Shown: in pieces, positions 44,127 through 51,914 of the stretch
Numbering within the stretch: the first letter of the stretch is position 1
Layout: every line of letters starts with the position of its first letter
DNA from: JAAXIE01 sp965204245
Lineage (GTDB): Bacteria > Chloroflexota > Dehalococcoidia > Lucifugimonadales > JAAXIE01
Assembly (NCBI GenBank): GCA_965204245.1
Contig: CBDBED010000007.1
Coordinates: forward strand, 124,001 to 188,000
Reading direction: 5' to 3'
Length of the DNA stretch: 64,000 nucleotides
Program-made: the position numbers and the translations under genes
The notes under the pieces: model-generated
The model's input: only the letters and a program-made list of their open reading frames with translations
Told to the model about the DNA's origin: nothing
Database searches by the model: none

Positions 44127-44943
44127 GGTACCCGTTCCCGTTCTTGCCGTTGGTACCGAAGATGTTCATGAGGCGGGACACCATCCCCTTCTTCTCATCC
44201 AAGTCGAGGAAGGGGACCTCCTCCCCATCGAGGCGGGCCGCTATTCGCCGGAAAGCCTCGCCGGACAGTGATTTGTTGTCGTGGACTACCGGCAACCCTT
44301 TGTTGGTAGCGACTATCACCTGCGAATCGTCCGGGACGACACCAATAACGCGCACCGAGAGCAGGCTCAGCACATCTTCCTTGTCCATCATGTCGCCCTC
44401 GGAGACCATCTTGGGCCTGACCCGGTTAATCACCAGGTCAGGCGTGCCGATGGACGAAGCTTCCAGCAGGCCAATCACCCTGTCCGCATCCCGCACCGCT
44501 GACACCTCGGGCGTCGTGACCACTATGGCAGCGTCAGACGCAGCCACGGCATTCTGGAAGCCTCGTTCAATACCGGCAGGACAATCGACTATTACGTAGT
44601 CGAAGTCCTCCTTCAAACGGTTGCACAGTTCCCTCAACTGCTCCGGCTCTAGTGAGTTCTTATCCCTCGTCTGAGCAGCAGGTATCAGGTACAACTCCTT
44701 GGCATGCTTGTCGCGGATCATGGCTTGGTGCATCTTGCATGTCCCCTCCACCACATCCACCAAGTCATACACAATCCTGTTCTCCAGCCCCATCACCACA
44801 TCCAGATTGCGCAGACCAATATCGGTATCTATAACGACCACTTTGTTATCGCGGAGAGCCAGGGCAGTCCCTAGGTTCGCCGTAGCTGTCGTCTTTCCTA
44901 CCCCTCCCTTCCCCGAGGTCACAACAATGGTCTTTCCCATCAC
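44119..44943 (-). CDS. minD: Septum site-determining ATPase MinD
   Basis: 274 residues. Deviant Walker A SGKGGVGKTT carries signature Lys12 and Lys17; DTDIGLRNLDVVMGLE follows, and DYVIVDCPAGIE is the Walker B/switch II region. The C-terminal KKGMVSRLMNIFG is the amphipathic membrane-targeting helix. MinD positions MinC on the membrane to block polar Z-rings. The ATG directly adjoins the minC stop; expression is operonic. Confidence 0.93.
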   Translation of the reverse strand: MMGKTIVVTSGKGGVGKTTATANLGTALALRDNKVVVIDTDIGLRNLDVVMGLENRIVYDLVDVVEGTCKMHQAMIRDKHAKELYLIPAAQTRDKNSLEPEQLRELCNRLKEDFDYVIVDCPAGIERGFQNAVAASDAAIVVTTPEVSAVRDADRVIGLLEASSIGTPDLVINRVRPKMVSEGDMMDKEDVLSLLSVRVIGVVPDDSQVIVATNKGLPVVHDNKSLSGEAFRRIAARLDGEEVPFLDLDEKKGMVSRLMNIFGTNGKNGNGYHA

Positions 44944-45666
44944 TTACCCTCCATTGCCCTGAAGCTTCATTCCCTTGAATTTCCATGCTGCTGCGTCAAA
45001 AGGCTCTACAACAATCTGCCCGTTTACCAGCCTCGCCATCTGAGGCTCCTCGCCACGACGAGACTTCTTGCGCCCTAGCTCCACGGCTGTACGCCTGCTT
45101 ATTCGTATCTGGCTGGCCTTTAGCGAAAGGGCAGCAATCACCGCCCCCTCATCCCCTCGTGACCCGGCTGCAGCCACACCCTTGAGCGCCCCGAACACCA
45201 CCACGTCTCCCGACGCCGTCACCTGCGCTCCAGGATTCACATCGCCCAGCACCACTATGTCGCCGTCGTGGTGCAGGTCCGATCCCGAATGGCAGTTCCC
45301 TCGCAGCACCAGCGTCCGTTCCCGGGACGGAGCAGTCTCCGGCGGCAGGATGACGGCCCTAGCCCCCAAGTACCCGGTCAAGCCCTCTTCCATGGCCTCA
45401 TGGGTGGTGCGCCACTCCGACACCTGCAGCAGGTACTCCTGCTCCAGCACAACCCTGATGCGCTCTATCTCCTCCGCGTTGGCCATCCTGTGCCCGACAT
45501 CCACACTGACCTCGGCCCCCAGAAAGAATCCGGACGTTTCGTCCAGATAGTTCTTCATCTGGCGCTCCAACTGCTCGATCGGACACTCATCGTCCAGATC
45601 AAAGTTGGCATGGCGCCCACGACCGCCTACCTTTATTGCCGGGGATATCGATTCTTGTTTCAGCAT
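44944..45666 (-). CDS. minC: Septum site-determining protein MinC
   Basis: 240 residues from ATG 45666. The longer GTG frame at 45732 starts inside a hairpin terminator and is rejected. The N-terminal domain is variable; the C-terminal beta-helix is clear: LRGNCHSGSDLHHDGDIVVLGDVNPGAQVTASGDVVVFGALKGVAAAG with the G-rich turns, then RISR and ending near KFKGMKLQGNGG. MinC inhibits FtsZ polymerisation when held by MinD. First gene of minCDE. Confidence 0.88.
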   Translation of the reverse strand: MLKQESISPAIKVGGRGRHANFDLDDECPIEQLERQMKNYLDETSGFFLGAEVSVDVGHRMANAEEIERIRVVLEQEYLLQVSEWRTTHEAMEEGLTGYLGARAVILPPETAPSRERTLVLRGNCHSGSDLHHDGDIVVLGDVNPGAQVTASGDVVVFGALKGVAAAGSRGDEGAVIAALSLKASQIRISRRTAVELGRKKSRRGEEPQMARLVNGQIVVEPFDAAAWKFKGMKLQGNGG

Positions 45667-45730
45667 GTGAACCGCCTGAAGTGCAGGCTTTCTTCGCGTG
45701 CCACCGCGAGACAATTTCCCTAAAAAGAAC

Positions 45731-45765
45731 ACGGCTCCATGCGCTAATGTAGTAGCAGGAGCCGT
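45731..45765 (-). terminator. Terminator of the gamma-glutamyltransferase gene
   Basis: ACGGCTCC (45731-45738) pairs with GGAGCCGT (45758-45765); on the minus strand the stem is followed by GTTCTTTTTA. Lies about 105 bp downstream of the 45870 stop and just upstream of minC. Confidence 0.65.
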
Positions 45766-45869
45766 GGAAATGCCTATGAGTTGTGGTGCGAGTTCACACC
45801 ATTTTTATGACAACTTACCCTGTTCGCTCTCCTCCGTTAGTCTGGCCGGGCAAGACCTTCGCCACATCC

Positions 45870-47621
45870 CTATCTAGCAAAGGCATACGAATCGCGACGA
45901 GGGTCCGCTCCACCGCTCAACATACCCCGCTCACGGTCCACCACGATGGCGCTCAGGCTCCCCATGCGCCCCGTGAAGTCGTCCCACACCTGCACCTTGT
46001 GCCCGCGTCGCGCCAACTCGTCCGACACGGCCGGGGAGATGCGCCCCTCCACTCCCACCATTGCGGGCAGGTATGTATGGGGCCAGAACGAGTTCGGGAA
46101 GCTCCATGTCGCAAACCGCGGTGCCTCCACCGCCTGTTGCGGGTCCATCCCGTGCTCCACAACGTTCAGGAACAACTGCACCATCGACTGGCACTGCACG
46201 TCACCGCCCGGCGTCCCAAACGTCATCCAAGGCTTCCCGTCCCGCATCGCCATTGCCGGGTTGGGCGTCAGTCTCGGCCTCTTCCCCGGCGCAAGGGAGG
46301 ACGGATGGTCCTCATCCAGCCAGGACTGCGACCCGCGCGACGACAGGATGAAGCCCAACCCCGGAACAACCGGCGAAGTCGGCAACGTATCGCTGGGCGT
46401 AGCCGAGAAGGCATTCCCCCAGCGGTCAATCACGCACGTATAGCTCGTATCTCCAGCCCCGCCATCCCCCGTAGGCACCAACTCGCCCTGGGGTATCTCC
46501 CGGTAGGTGCGCATCAGACGCGGGTCACCCGGCTCCGGCATTCCGGGGAACGCCGACCGCGGGTCAATCGCTTGACTCCGAATGGACGCATACCTCCTCG
46601 ACATCAAGCCATCCATTGGCACATCCACGAAGTCCGGGTCGCCATAGTAAGCATGCCTGTCCGAGTACGCCAGCTTCAGGGCCTCAATCACATGATGGGC
46701 ATAGTCCGCACCGTTATATTCCATCGAGGCTAGGTCAACGGCCTCCAGCATCTGCAAGGCCTGAATCACCACCGGTCCTTGACACCACGGCCCGCAGGTC
46801 AGCACATCAATACCCTTGTAGCTACCTGCCGCCGGGGCCTCCACCTTCACGCTGAACTCCGCCAAGTCCTCCATCGACAGCAGCCCGCCCTGCTCTTGGC
46901 AGAACCGCACCATATCCTCAGCAATGTCACCCTTATAGAAAAGGTCCCGCGCAGCCTGTATCGCTCCCTCGCGCCCCAGAGGACTCGCCCTCCGCTCCGC
47001 ATCAATCATCCGCTGGAACGTGTTCGCCAAGTCCTGCTGTATCAGCACATCACCCGTGTTCAAGGGCTTCCCGTTGGGGAAGAACAGGCTGTTGGTGGAT
47101 GTCCACCCTTCCATCGCGTCCATGTCGGCGCTCAGGTAGTCCAGCCGTCCATCCAAAGCCTCGGCCAAAGTGTACGAGATGGGGAACCCCTTCGCTGCGA
47201 TCTCCAGCGACGGCCCCGCCACCTGCTCGAAACTCATCGTCCCATACAACCGCAAGGCCGTCAGCCAAGCATCCACCGCCGATGGGACGACGGTTCGCAT
47301 GATGCCTTCCGGCATGTCCCCGCCATACCGCTGCCGGAACAACTCAATGCTGGCAGCCTTGGGCCAGCCGCCCAGCCCGCTTATGGTGACTGTCTCATTC
47401 TTCTCCGCATGGTGCAGGATGATCGGCGCCACCCCGCCAAAGCTGGTGTACTGCGGCAGCACAGTGTTGATCGCGATGCCCGACGCCACACCTGCATCTA
47501 TGGCATTACCCCCCTCCTCCAGAATCCGGAACCCGGCTTGGGCCGCCAACTGGTGCCCCGATGACACCACATGGGTCACACCGCTGGCTGGGGGTCGGTA
47601 GCTCGGTATCCCTAGTGCCAT
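45870..47621 (-). CDS. ggt: Gamma-glutamyltransferase family protein
   Basis: 583 residues from ATG 47621, with AGGAGG 5 nt upstream; the longer frame to 47684 lacks a site. GGNAIDAGVASGIAINTVLPQYTSFGG is the substrate-binding start of the family. The autocatalytic Thr is Thr392 in GDTSYTCVIDRWGN, close to Thr391 of the E. coli enzyme. GGDVQCQSMVQLFLNVVEHGMDPQQAVEAPRF is typical of the end. No signal peptide is seen, unlike periplasmic GGT, so a cytosolic or acylase-like role (glutathione or cephalosporin-type amides) is possible. Confidence 0.8.
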   Translation of the reverse strand: MALGIPSYRPPASGVTHVVSSGHQLAAQAGFRILEEGGNAIDAGVASGIAINTVLPQYTSFGGVAPIILHHAEKNETVTISGLGGWPKAASIELFRQRYGGDMPEGIMRTVVPSAVDAWLTALRLYGTMSFEQVAGPSLEIAAKGFPISYTLAEALDGRLDYLSADMDAMEGWTSTNSLFFPNGKPLNTGDVLIQQDLANTFQRMIDAERRASPLGREGAIQAARDLFYKGDIAEDMVRFCQEQGGLLSMEDLAEFSVKVEAPAAGSYKGIDVLTCGPWCQGPVVIQALQMLEAVDLASMEYNGADYAHHVIEALKLAYSDRHAYYGDPDFVDVPMDGLMSRRYASIRSQAIDPRSAFPGMPEPGDPRLMRTYREIPQGELVPTGDGGAGDTSYTCVIDRWGNAFSATPSDTLPTSPVVPGLGFILSSRGSQSWLDEDHPSSLAPGKRPRLTPNPAMAMRDGKPWMTFGTPGGDVQCQSMVQLFLNVVEHGMDPQQAVEAPRFATWSFPNSFWPHTYLPAMVGVEGRISPAVSDELARRGHKVQVWDDFTGRMGSLSAIVVDRERGMLSGGADPRRDSYAFAR

Positions 47622-47689
47622 CTCTCGCCTCCTGAAGTCCTTCTCTAATCGATTACGCCGCCAATGGGTCGATTGCGCTGCCACTGGGC

Positions 47690-48577
47690 CTACTTGGCCG
47701 GCATGTGCTTCCCATACCAGTGGAGGGAGTGCGTCATCACCTCCTCGAAAGCAGGCCCCTCATACACCTCATAGTGGCTGTAGTCCTTGAGTACCACCAG
47801 TTCCTTGGGCTCTCCCGCCTTGGCATACATCTCCTCCGACTCCTCCGGCAGCACCAAGCGGTCATTGTCCGTCGTTATGAACATGATTGGCGTTGGAGCC
47901 ACCTTGTCCACCACCCACTCGGGATTGAACCCCAATGTATCGTCCACATACTCCAAGGGCACTTCACTGACGGCCGATGGATTGTTTGCCCGCTGCGCCG
48001 CCGCCAGTTCCGCTGAATGCCGGTCGGCCAGCAGCACGGAACCACGGTCAACAAACTCCGACTCCCCCGTCATCACCCGCCGCTCCCTGTCCTTCTTCGA
48101 CATCTTCTGCAAGTCATGCCATTCATCCGGCCGTCGCACCCGGCTCATCCACCGCTCGCCGTTCCCCACGCCCACCACGCTCACTATGCAGCGTGCCCGT
48201 CGGTCAATCGCCCCCACCCAGGTAACCGTGGACCCGCCATAGCTGGTGCCAAACAACCCAATCCGCTCCGGATCGACCTCCGGCTGCAACGTCAGAAACG
48301 TCATCGCCGCCTGCACATCCGCCACCCGGCTGTATGGCGCCAATCGTGTCCGCGGCCCCTCGCTCTCCCCCCATCCCTTGTAGTCGAATGTCATCGCCAC
48401 ATAACCCGCCCGGTTCAGCGCCTCGGCATTGGACGGCAGGTAGAGGTTCTTGACCCCCGTGTACCCATGACACAAGAGTACGGCCGCCCGTCTCTCCCCC
48501 GCCTTCCGGTCATCGGGCAGATACAGGTCGGCATCGAGTTTGTACCCTTCACTGTAAAAGCAGACTGATCGTTTCAT
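47690..48577 (-). CDS. Alpha/beta hydrolase, acylpeptide/dienelactone-like
   Basis: 295 residues. HGYTGVKNLYLPSNAEALNRAGYVAMTFDYKGWGESEG is followed by nucleophile Ser112 in GTSYGGS, Asp in TTDNDRLVLPEE and His in DYSHYEVYEG. The closest layout is the CocE/Xaa-Pro peptidase-like and uncharacterised S9-like hydrolases. It precedes the gamma-glutamyltransferase gene and might share an operon. Substrate unknown. Confidence 0.75.
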   Translation of the reverse strand: MKRSVCFYSEGYKLDADLYLPDDRKAGERRAAVLLCHGYTGVKNLYLPSNAEALNRAGYVAMTFDYKGWGESEGPRTRLAPYSRVADVQAAMTFLTLQPEVDPERIGLFGTSYGGSTVTWVGAIDRRARCIVSVVGVGNGERWMSRVRRPDEWHDLQKMSKKDRERRVMTGESEFVDRGSVLLADRHSAELAAAQRANNPSAVSEVPLEYVDDTLGFNPEWVVDKVAPTPIMFITTDNDRLVLPEESEEMYAKAGEPKELVVLKDYSHYEVYEGPAFEEVMTHSLHWYGKHMPAK

Positions 48578-48728
48578 GATGGTGTTCCGTCGAAGAAAAT
48601 GATGTTTTGGACGGCGTTTCGCCCAAGTTTGACTAGCATCGGACTATATCTGAAAATGCACTACCCGTCAAAAACTCCATCGCGAGCGCACGCCCCCGCT
48701 AACCCCCATCCCGTCACCGAGGAACGCA

Positions 48729-49970
48729 TTGAACGCTGAGATTGTCGCCATAGGATCAGAACTCCTCTTAGGCCAGATCGTAGACACCAACTCCGCTTGG
48801 ATGGCCCAGCAACTCGCCCCCCTCGGGGTCAACCTCCTCTACAAGACCGTCGTTGGCGACAACCCCGGCCGCATGCGCGAGGTCCTCTCTCGCGCCATGG
48901 AACGCTCCGATGCCGTCATCACCTCCGGCGGCATAGGCCCCACCCAAGACGACCTCACCCGCGAGATCGTCGCCGAAATCACCAACCGCGAACTCATCCG
49001 CGACCCCAACCTCGTCGCCCAGATCGAAGAGCGCTTCCACCGCCGCAACCTCATCACCACCCCCAACAACCTCAAGCAGGCCGACATCCCCGCCGGTGCC
49101 ATCCCTGTCGAAAACCCCAATGGCACAGCCCCCTCCTTCATCGTCGAACAGTCCAACTCAGTAATCATCTGCCTCCCCGGCGTCCCCTTCGAGATGAAAT
49201 GGCTCTTCGATAACGAGGTCATCCCCTACCTCCGCCAGCGTTTCGGCCTCAACGAGGTCATCCTCTCCCGCGTCCTCAAGGTCTCCGACCTCGGCGAAAG
49301 CTCCGTCGACGACCGCATAGGCCACCTCATGGCCGACCTCTCCAACCCCACCGTCGGCGTCCTTGCCCACCCCGGCCAAGTCGACGTCCGCATCACCGCC
49401 AAGGCCGCCAACGACGACGAAGCCCGCACCCTCATCGACCCCGTAGAATCCGAAGTCCGCGACCTCCTCGGCCGCCACATCTTCGCCACCGACGACCAGA
49501 CCATGGAGGACGCAGTAGGCCACCTCCTCCGCCAGAAAGGCGCCACAGTCGCCGTCTACGAAGACGTAACCGCAGGCATGGTCGCCGAGCGCATCCTCCG
49601 CGCCGCCAACGACCTCTTCATCGAAGGCACCGTTGCCAACGGCACATCATCCCTCAAACGAGTCCTCGACCCCAACCTCGAAGCCCACCAACTCGCCTAC
49701 CTCCTACGCGACCGCTCCCTCCTCACCCCCGAACTCGCCCGCTCCGCCATGGCCCGCTCCGAGGCCGACATCGGCATCGCCGTCCACGTAGTCCCCGAAG
49801 GCGACCCCCTCGTCGAAAACCTCGGCACCGGCAAGACCTTCATGTCCGTCGCCACCTCCTCCGGCATCCGCAACCGCGTCTACCAGACCGCAGGCCGCGG
49901 CATCCCCGACCGCACCCGCGCCTCCCTCAACGCCCTCGACCTCCTCCGCACCACCCTCCTCGAGGAGTAG
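48729..49970 (+). CDS. cinA: CinA (competence/damage-inducible protein A), C-terminal motif degenerate
   Basis: 413 residues; TTG start with GAGGA 6 nt upstream. The N-terminal MoCF-like nucleotide pyrophosphatase domain is clear: MNAEIVAIGSELLLGQIVDTNSAWMAQQL, TSGGIGPTQDDLTRE and NPNGTAPSF. The C-terminal PncC-like domain starts near residue 265, but its active site reads YEDVTAGMVAER where PncC has ESCTGG. The Ser nucleophile is gone and the chain probably has only pyrophosphatase function. The stand-alone domain at 1055 retains the serine. The gene is very C-rich at third positions. Confidence 0.88.
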   Translation: MNAEIVAIGSELLLGQIVDTNSAWMAQQLAPLGVNLLYKTVVGDNPGRMREVLSRAMERSDAVITSGGIGPTQDDLTREIVAEITNRELIRDPNLVAQIEERFHRRNLITTPNNLKQADIPAGAIPVENPNGTAPSFIVEQSNSVIICLPGVPFEMKWLFDNEVIPYLRQRFGLNEVILSRVLKVSDLGESSVDDRIGHLMADLSNPTVGVLAHPGQVDVRITAKAANDDEARTLIDPVESEVRDLLGRHIFATDDQTMEDAVGHLLRQKGATVAVYEDVTAGMVAERILRAANDLFIEGTVANGTSSLKRVLDPNLEAHQLAYLLRDRSLLTPELARSAMARSEADIGIAVHVVPEGDPLVENLGTGKTFMSVATSSGIRNRVYQTAGRGIPDRTRASLNALDLLRTTLLEE

Positions 49971-50032
49971 GGAACATCGAATAGGCCGGTTTCAGAGCCC
50001 ATTCCACTGCCCTAGGAAGCCACCCACATTGA

Positions 50033-50038
50033 TATACT
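50033..50038 (+). promoter_or_regulatory. Extended -10 hexamer for a near-leaderless transcript
   Basis: TATACT ends 6 nt before the ATG at 50045, so transcription starting at the usual distance would begin at or near the start codon. No convincing -35 was seen. Confidence 0.45.
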
Positions 50039-50044
50039 GTCCTG

Positions 50045-50434
50045 ATGAGCCAACAACACACATTCCACTCAGTCGGTGGCCCTAGCCAAGTGACGGCAAT
50101 CAGCCCCAGGCTGGCCCAACGCCTTGATCAATTCCAAAACGGCTACCCGGACCGGGAGCAGGTGTCGGAATCTACACGAGCCGCAATCCACGAACTCGTT
50201 TGCTGGCTCCACAACCAGTCAGAGACTATATCCGCCACTGTGTCCGATGACGGTCTGCTTACCCTAGCCGCCGTCTTCCCCCAAGACGTGCGCGTGTACA
50301 TCGAAGTCGAGAGAGACGGTAGCACCGAAGCTGCAGTGACCCGGAAGCGCCGTTACGCTCGTGACATTGCCGCCGGAAGCATTAGCGACGTCACCCCGGA
50401 GGTAGTCCTTGCAGCCGTCTCAAGTATCGGTTGA
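50045..50434 (+). CDS. Hypothetical protein, first of an overlapping pair
   Basis: 129 residues, probably leaderless. The sequence has an N-terminal SVGGPSQVTAISPRLAQRLDQF, a helix ESTRAAIHELVCWLHNQ and beta-like TVSDDGLLTLAAVFPQDVRVYIEVERDGS, then an Arg-rich helix. The mixed alpha/beta layout with no enzyme motif could suit a small antitoxin or immunity-type protein, but I recognise no family. The 26-nt overlap with the next gene implies co-translation. Confidence 0.6.
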   Translation: MSQQHTFHSVGGPSQVTAISPRLAQRLDQFQNGYPDREQVSESTRAAIHELVCWLHNQSETISATVSDDGLLTLAAVFPQDVRVYIEVERDGSTEAAVTRKRRYARDIAAGSISDVTPEVVLAAVSSIG

Positions 50435-50831
50435 AGAATGGATTTGCCGGTTCATCCTCCCAGGAGATTGGGATGATGTACTCCAGCAACCTACACCGCG
50501 AGCGTTCAGGGCCAGTGACCGTCAGTTGTCCATCTTCCATCCCACGACTGTCGAAGGAAGCGGCTCCTCTCTCCGGGACTTATGCATCGAGTACCTCAGA
50601 GGGGCCGGAGAAGCCCATCTTCAGGTAGCATCTTGCATCCAGCTAGGTCAGGGCATCTCAGACCAGTTTGATCCCAAGGTCTACTGGAGGCCGGAGACAG
50701 TCCGCGAGCCTTGGCAACAGTGGAAGGATGCCCATGCCCAGATCGAGTCACAGGGCGGCAATACTTCCTTCCCTGCTTCATATAGGTCCCTTCTGGCCGA
50801 GAATTCTACTCACCTAAGACCCCCAGACTAA
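50409..50831 (+). CDS. Hypothetical protein, second of an overlapping pair
   Basis: 140 residues from a TTG at 50409 inside the end of the preceding gene. It contains a hydrophobic/aromatic start (EEWICRFILPGDWDD), a FRASDRQLSIFHPTTV segment and LRDLCIEYLRGAGEAHLQV, and ends THLRPPD. I recognise no family. The overlapping arrangement, small sizes and location next to a Uma2 gene and a TA-rich region make a novel two-component module possible, which is inference only. Confidence 0.6.
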   Translation: MQPSQVSVEEWICRFILPGDWDDVLQQPTPRAFRASDRQLSIFHPTTVEGSGSSLRDLCIEYLRGAGEAHLQVASCIQLGQGISDQFDPKVYWRPETVREPWQQWKDAHAQIESQGGNTSFPASYRSLLAENSTHLRPPD

Positions 50832-50883
50832 CCATCCCAACTCTTTGTCTGGAGCCGGCTCATCCGACCCGCCCTACCCGCGA

Positions 50884-50913
50884 TTGCTACCCTGCGCCCC
50901 AGTCAAGTAGACT
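50884..50913 (+). promoter_or_regulatory. Promoter of the second Uma2 gene
   Basis: TTGCTA (50884-50889), 18-nt spacer, TAGACT (50908-50913), 33 bp before the ATG at 50947. The CAAGTAGACT string is shared with the promoter at 51839. Confidence 0.6.
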
Positions 50914-50946
50914 GGGGTTCAACTCGCCCGCCGCGGAGGGCTCCCC

Positions 50947-51717
50947 ATGACAACACCCCAACACATCGAGGCACAGCCCCTCGACGAACCCGAAATCCCC
51001 TGGTACGACCTGATACCCGAGGTCCCCGAACCCCCGGAGGACGGCATGCAGCAGGAGCCCCTCATACACTATGTGTCGGTCATCCTCCGGACTCGCTACT
51101 GGCACGACCCCTCCGTACTCGTGGCAGGCCCCCAAACCCAGGTCGTCTACAATTCCGCTGTACCTGGCTCCTACTTGGCTCCCGACTGCCTTGTCGTGTT
51201 CGGGGTCGACGCAGCAAAGCTGCTGCGGGAGCGTCGCATCTATCGTATCGATGAATGGGGACGGCCTCCGTCCTTCGTGCTGGAAGTCGCCTCCGAGAGC
51301 ACCAGAAACAACGACCTGACTACCAAGCGCCGCATTTACGCCCAGATGGCTGCCCAGGAATACTGGCGTCTTGACGACAGGCTGGGCGAGCACTACGGCG
51401 AACCCTTGGTCGGAGAGACCCTAGTGGACGGCGAGTACCAGCGAATTGAACTCCACCGCGAAGCCAACGGCGACGTCTGGTCCCGCAGCAATGTCCTCGG
51501 AGTCGACTTCTACCATCAAGCGGAAAACGGCTTCGGACATTTCCGGCTCCGCGACAGCGCCACAGGCGAGTGGCTCAATTACCTACCCGAAGAGCGCGAA
51601 GCCCGCCTCGCCGCCGAAGCCATGGCCCGAGACGCCGAAGCCCGTAACCTCGAACTCCAAGCGGAATTGGACCTCCTGCGCCGCCAACAGCCCGGTGACA
51701 CTCCAACCAGAAGCTAA
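50947..51717 (+). CDS. Uma2 family (DUF820) putative endonuclease, second copy
   Basis: 256 residues; ATG with GGAGGG upstream. Same build as the 1655 gene: MTTP opening, EIPWYDLI, then Asp80 in LAPDCL, Glu113 in LEVASEST, Lys127 in TTKRRIYAQM, AAQEYWRLDD, the GEPLVGE.LV.GEYQR stretch and a C-terminal Ala/Glu coiled coil that begins near 220 (EEREARLAAEAMARD). The two share most of the 220-residue core but not the nucleotide level, so they are diverged paralogues rather than recent copies. Function unknown. Confidence 0.75.
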   Translation: MTTPQHIEAQPLDEPEIPWYDLIPEVPEPPEDGMQQEPLIHYVSVILRTRYWHDPSVLVAGPQTQVVYNSAVPGSYLAPDCLVVFGVDAAKLLRERRIYRIDEWGRPPSFVLEVASESTRNNDLTTKRRIYAQMAAQEYWRLDDRLGEHYGEPLVGETLVDGEYQRIELHREANGDVWSRSNVLGVDFYHQAENGFGHFRLRDSATGEWLNYLPEEREARLAAEAMARDAEARNLELQAELDLLRRQQPGDTPTRS

Positions 51718-51838
51718 GAGTAGCCTGGCATCCCACACCGGCTACGCCGAGACCACCCTCCAACGGCCCGAGTAAGGAAGCATCGCCCATCGTCCGCCTA
51801 GAACCCAGCCCCGCCCTATTGCCCTCCCGCCCCCACTA

Positions 51839-51867
51839 TTGCCCCCCTACCCCCTCTCAAGTAGACT
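51839..51867 (+). promoter_or_regulatory. Promoter of the ferritin-like gene
   Basis: TTGCCC (51839-51844), 17-nt spacer, TAGACT (51862-51867), 48 bp before the inferred AUC start at 51915. Confidence 0.55.
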
Positions 51868-51914
51868 ATCTCCACTTTACTCCTGAGTATTAGGCCACCC
51901 CACGGAGGACTCCC

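Noticed and set aside
45667..45732. N-terminal extension of minC from a GTG
   Set aside because: The GTG lies in the stem of the gamma-glutamyltransferase terminator; the ATG at 45666 gives a normal MinC length.
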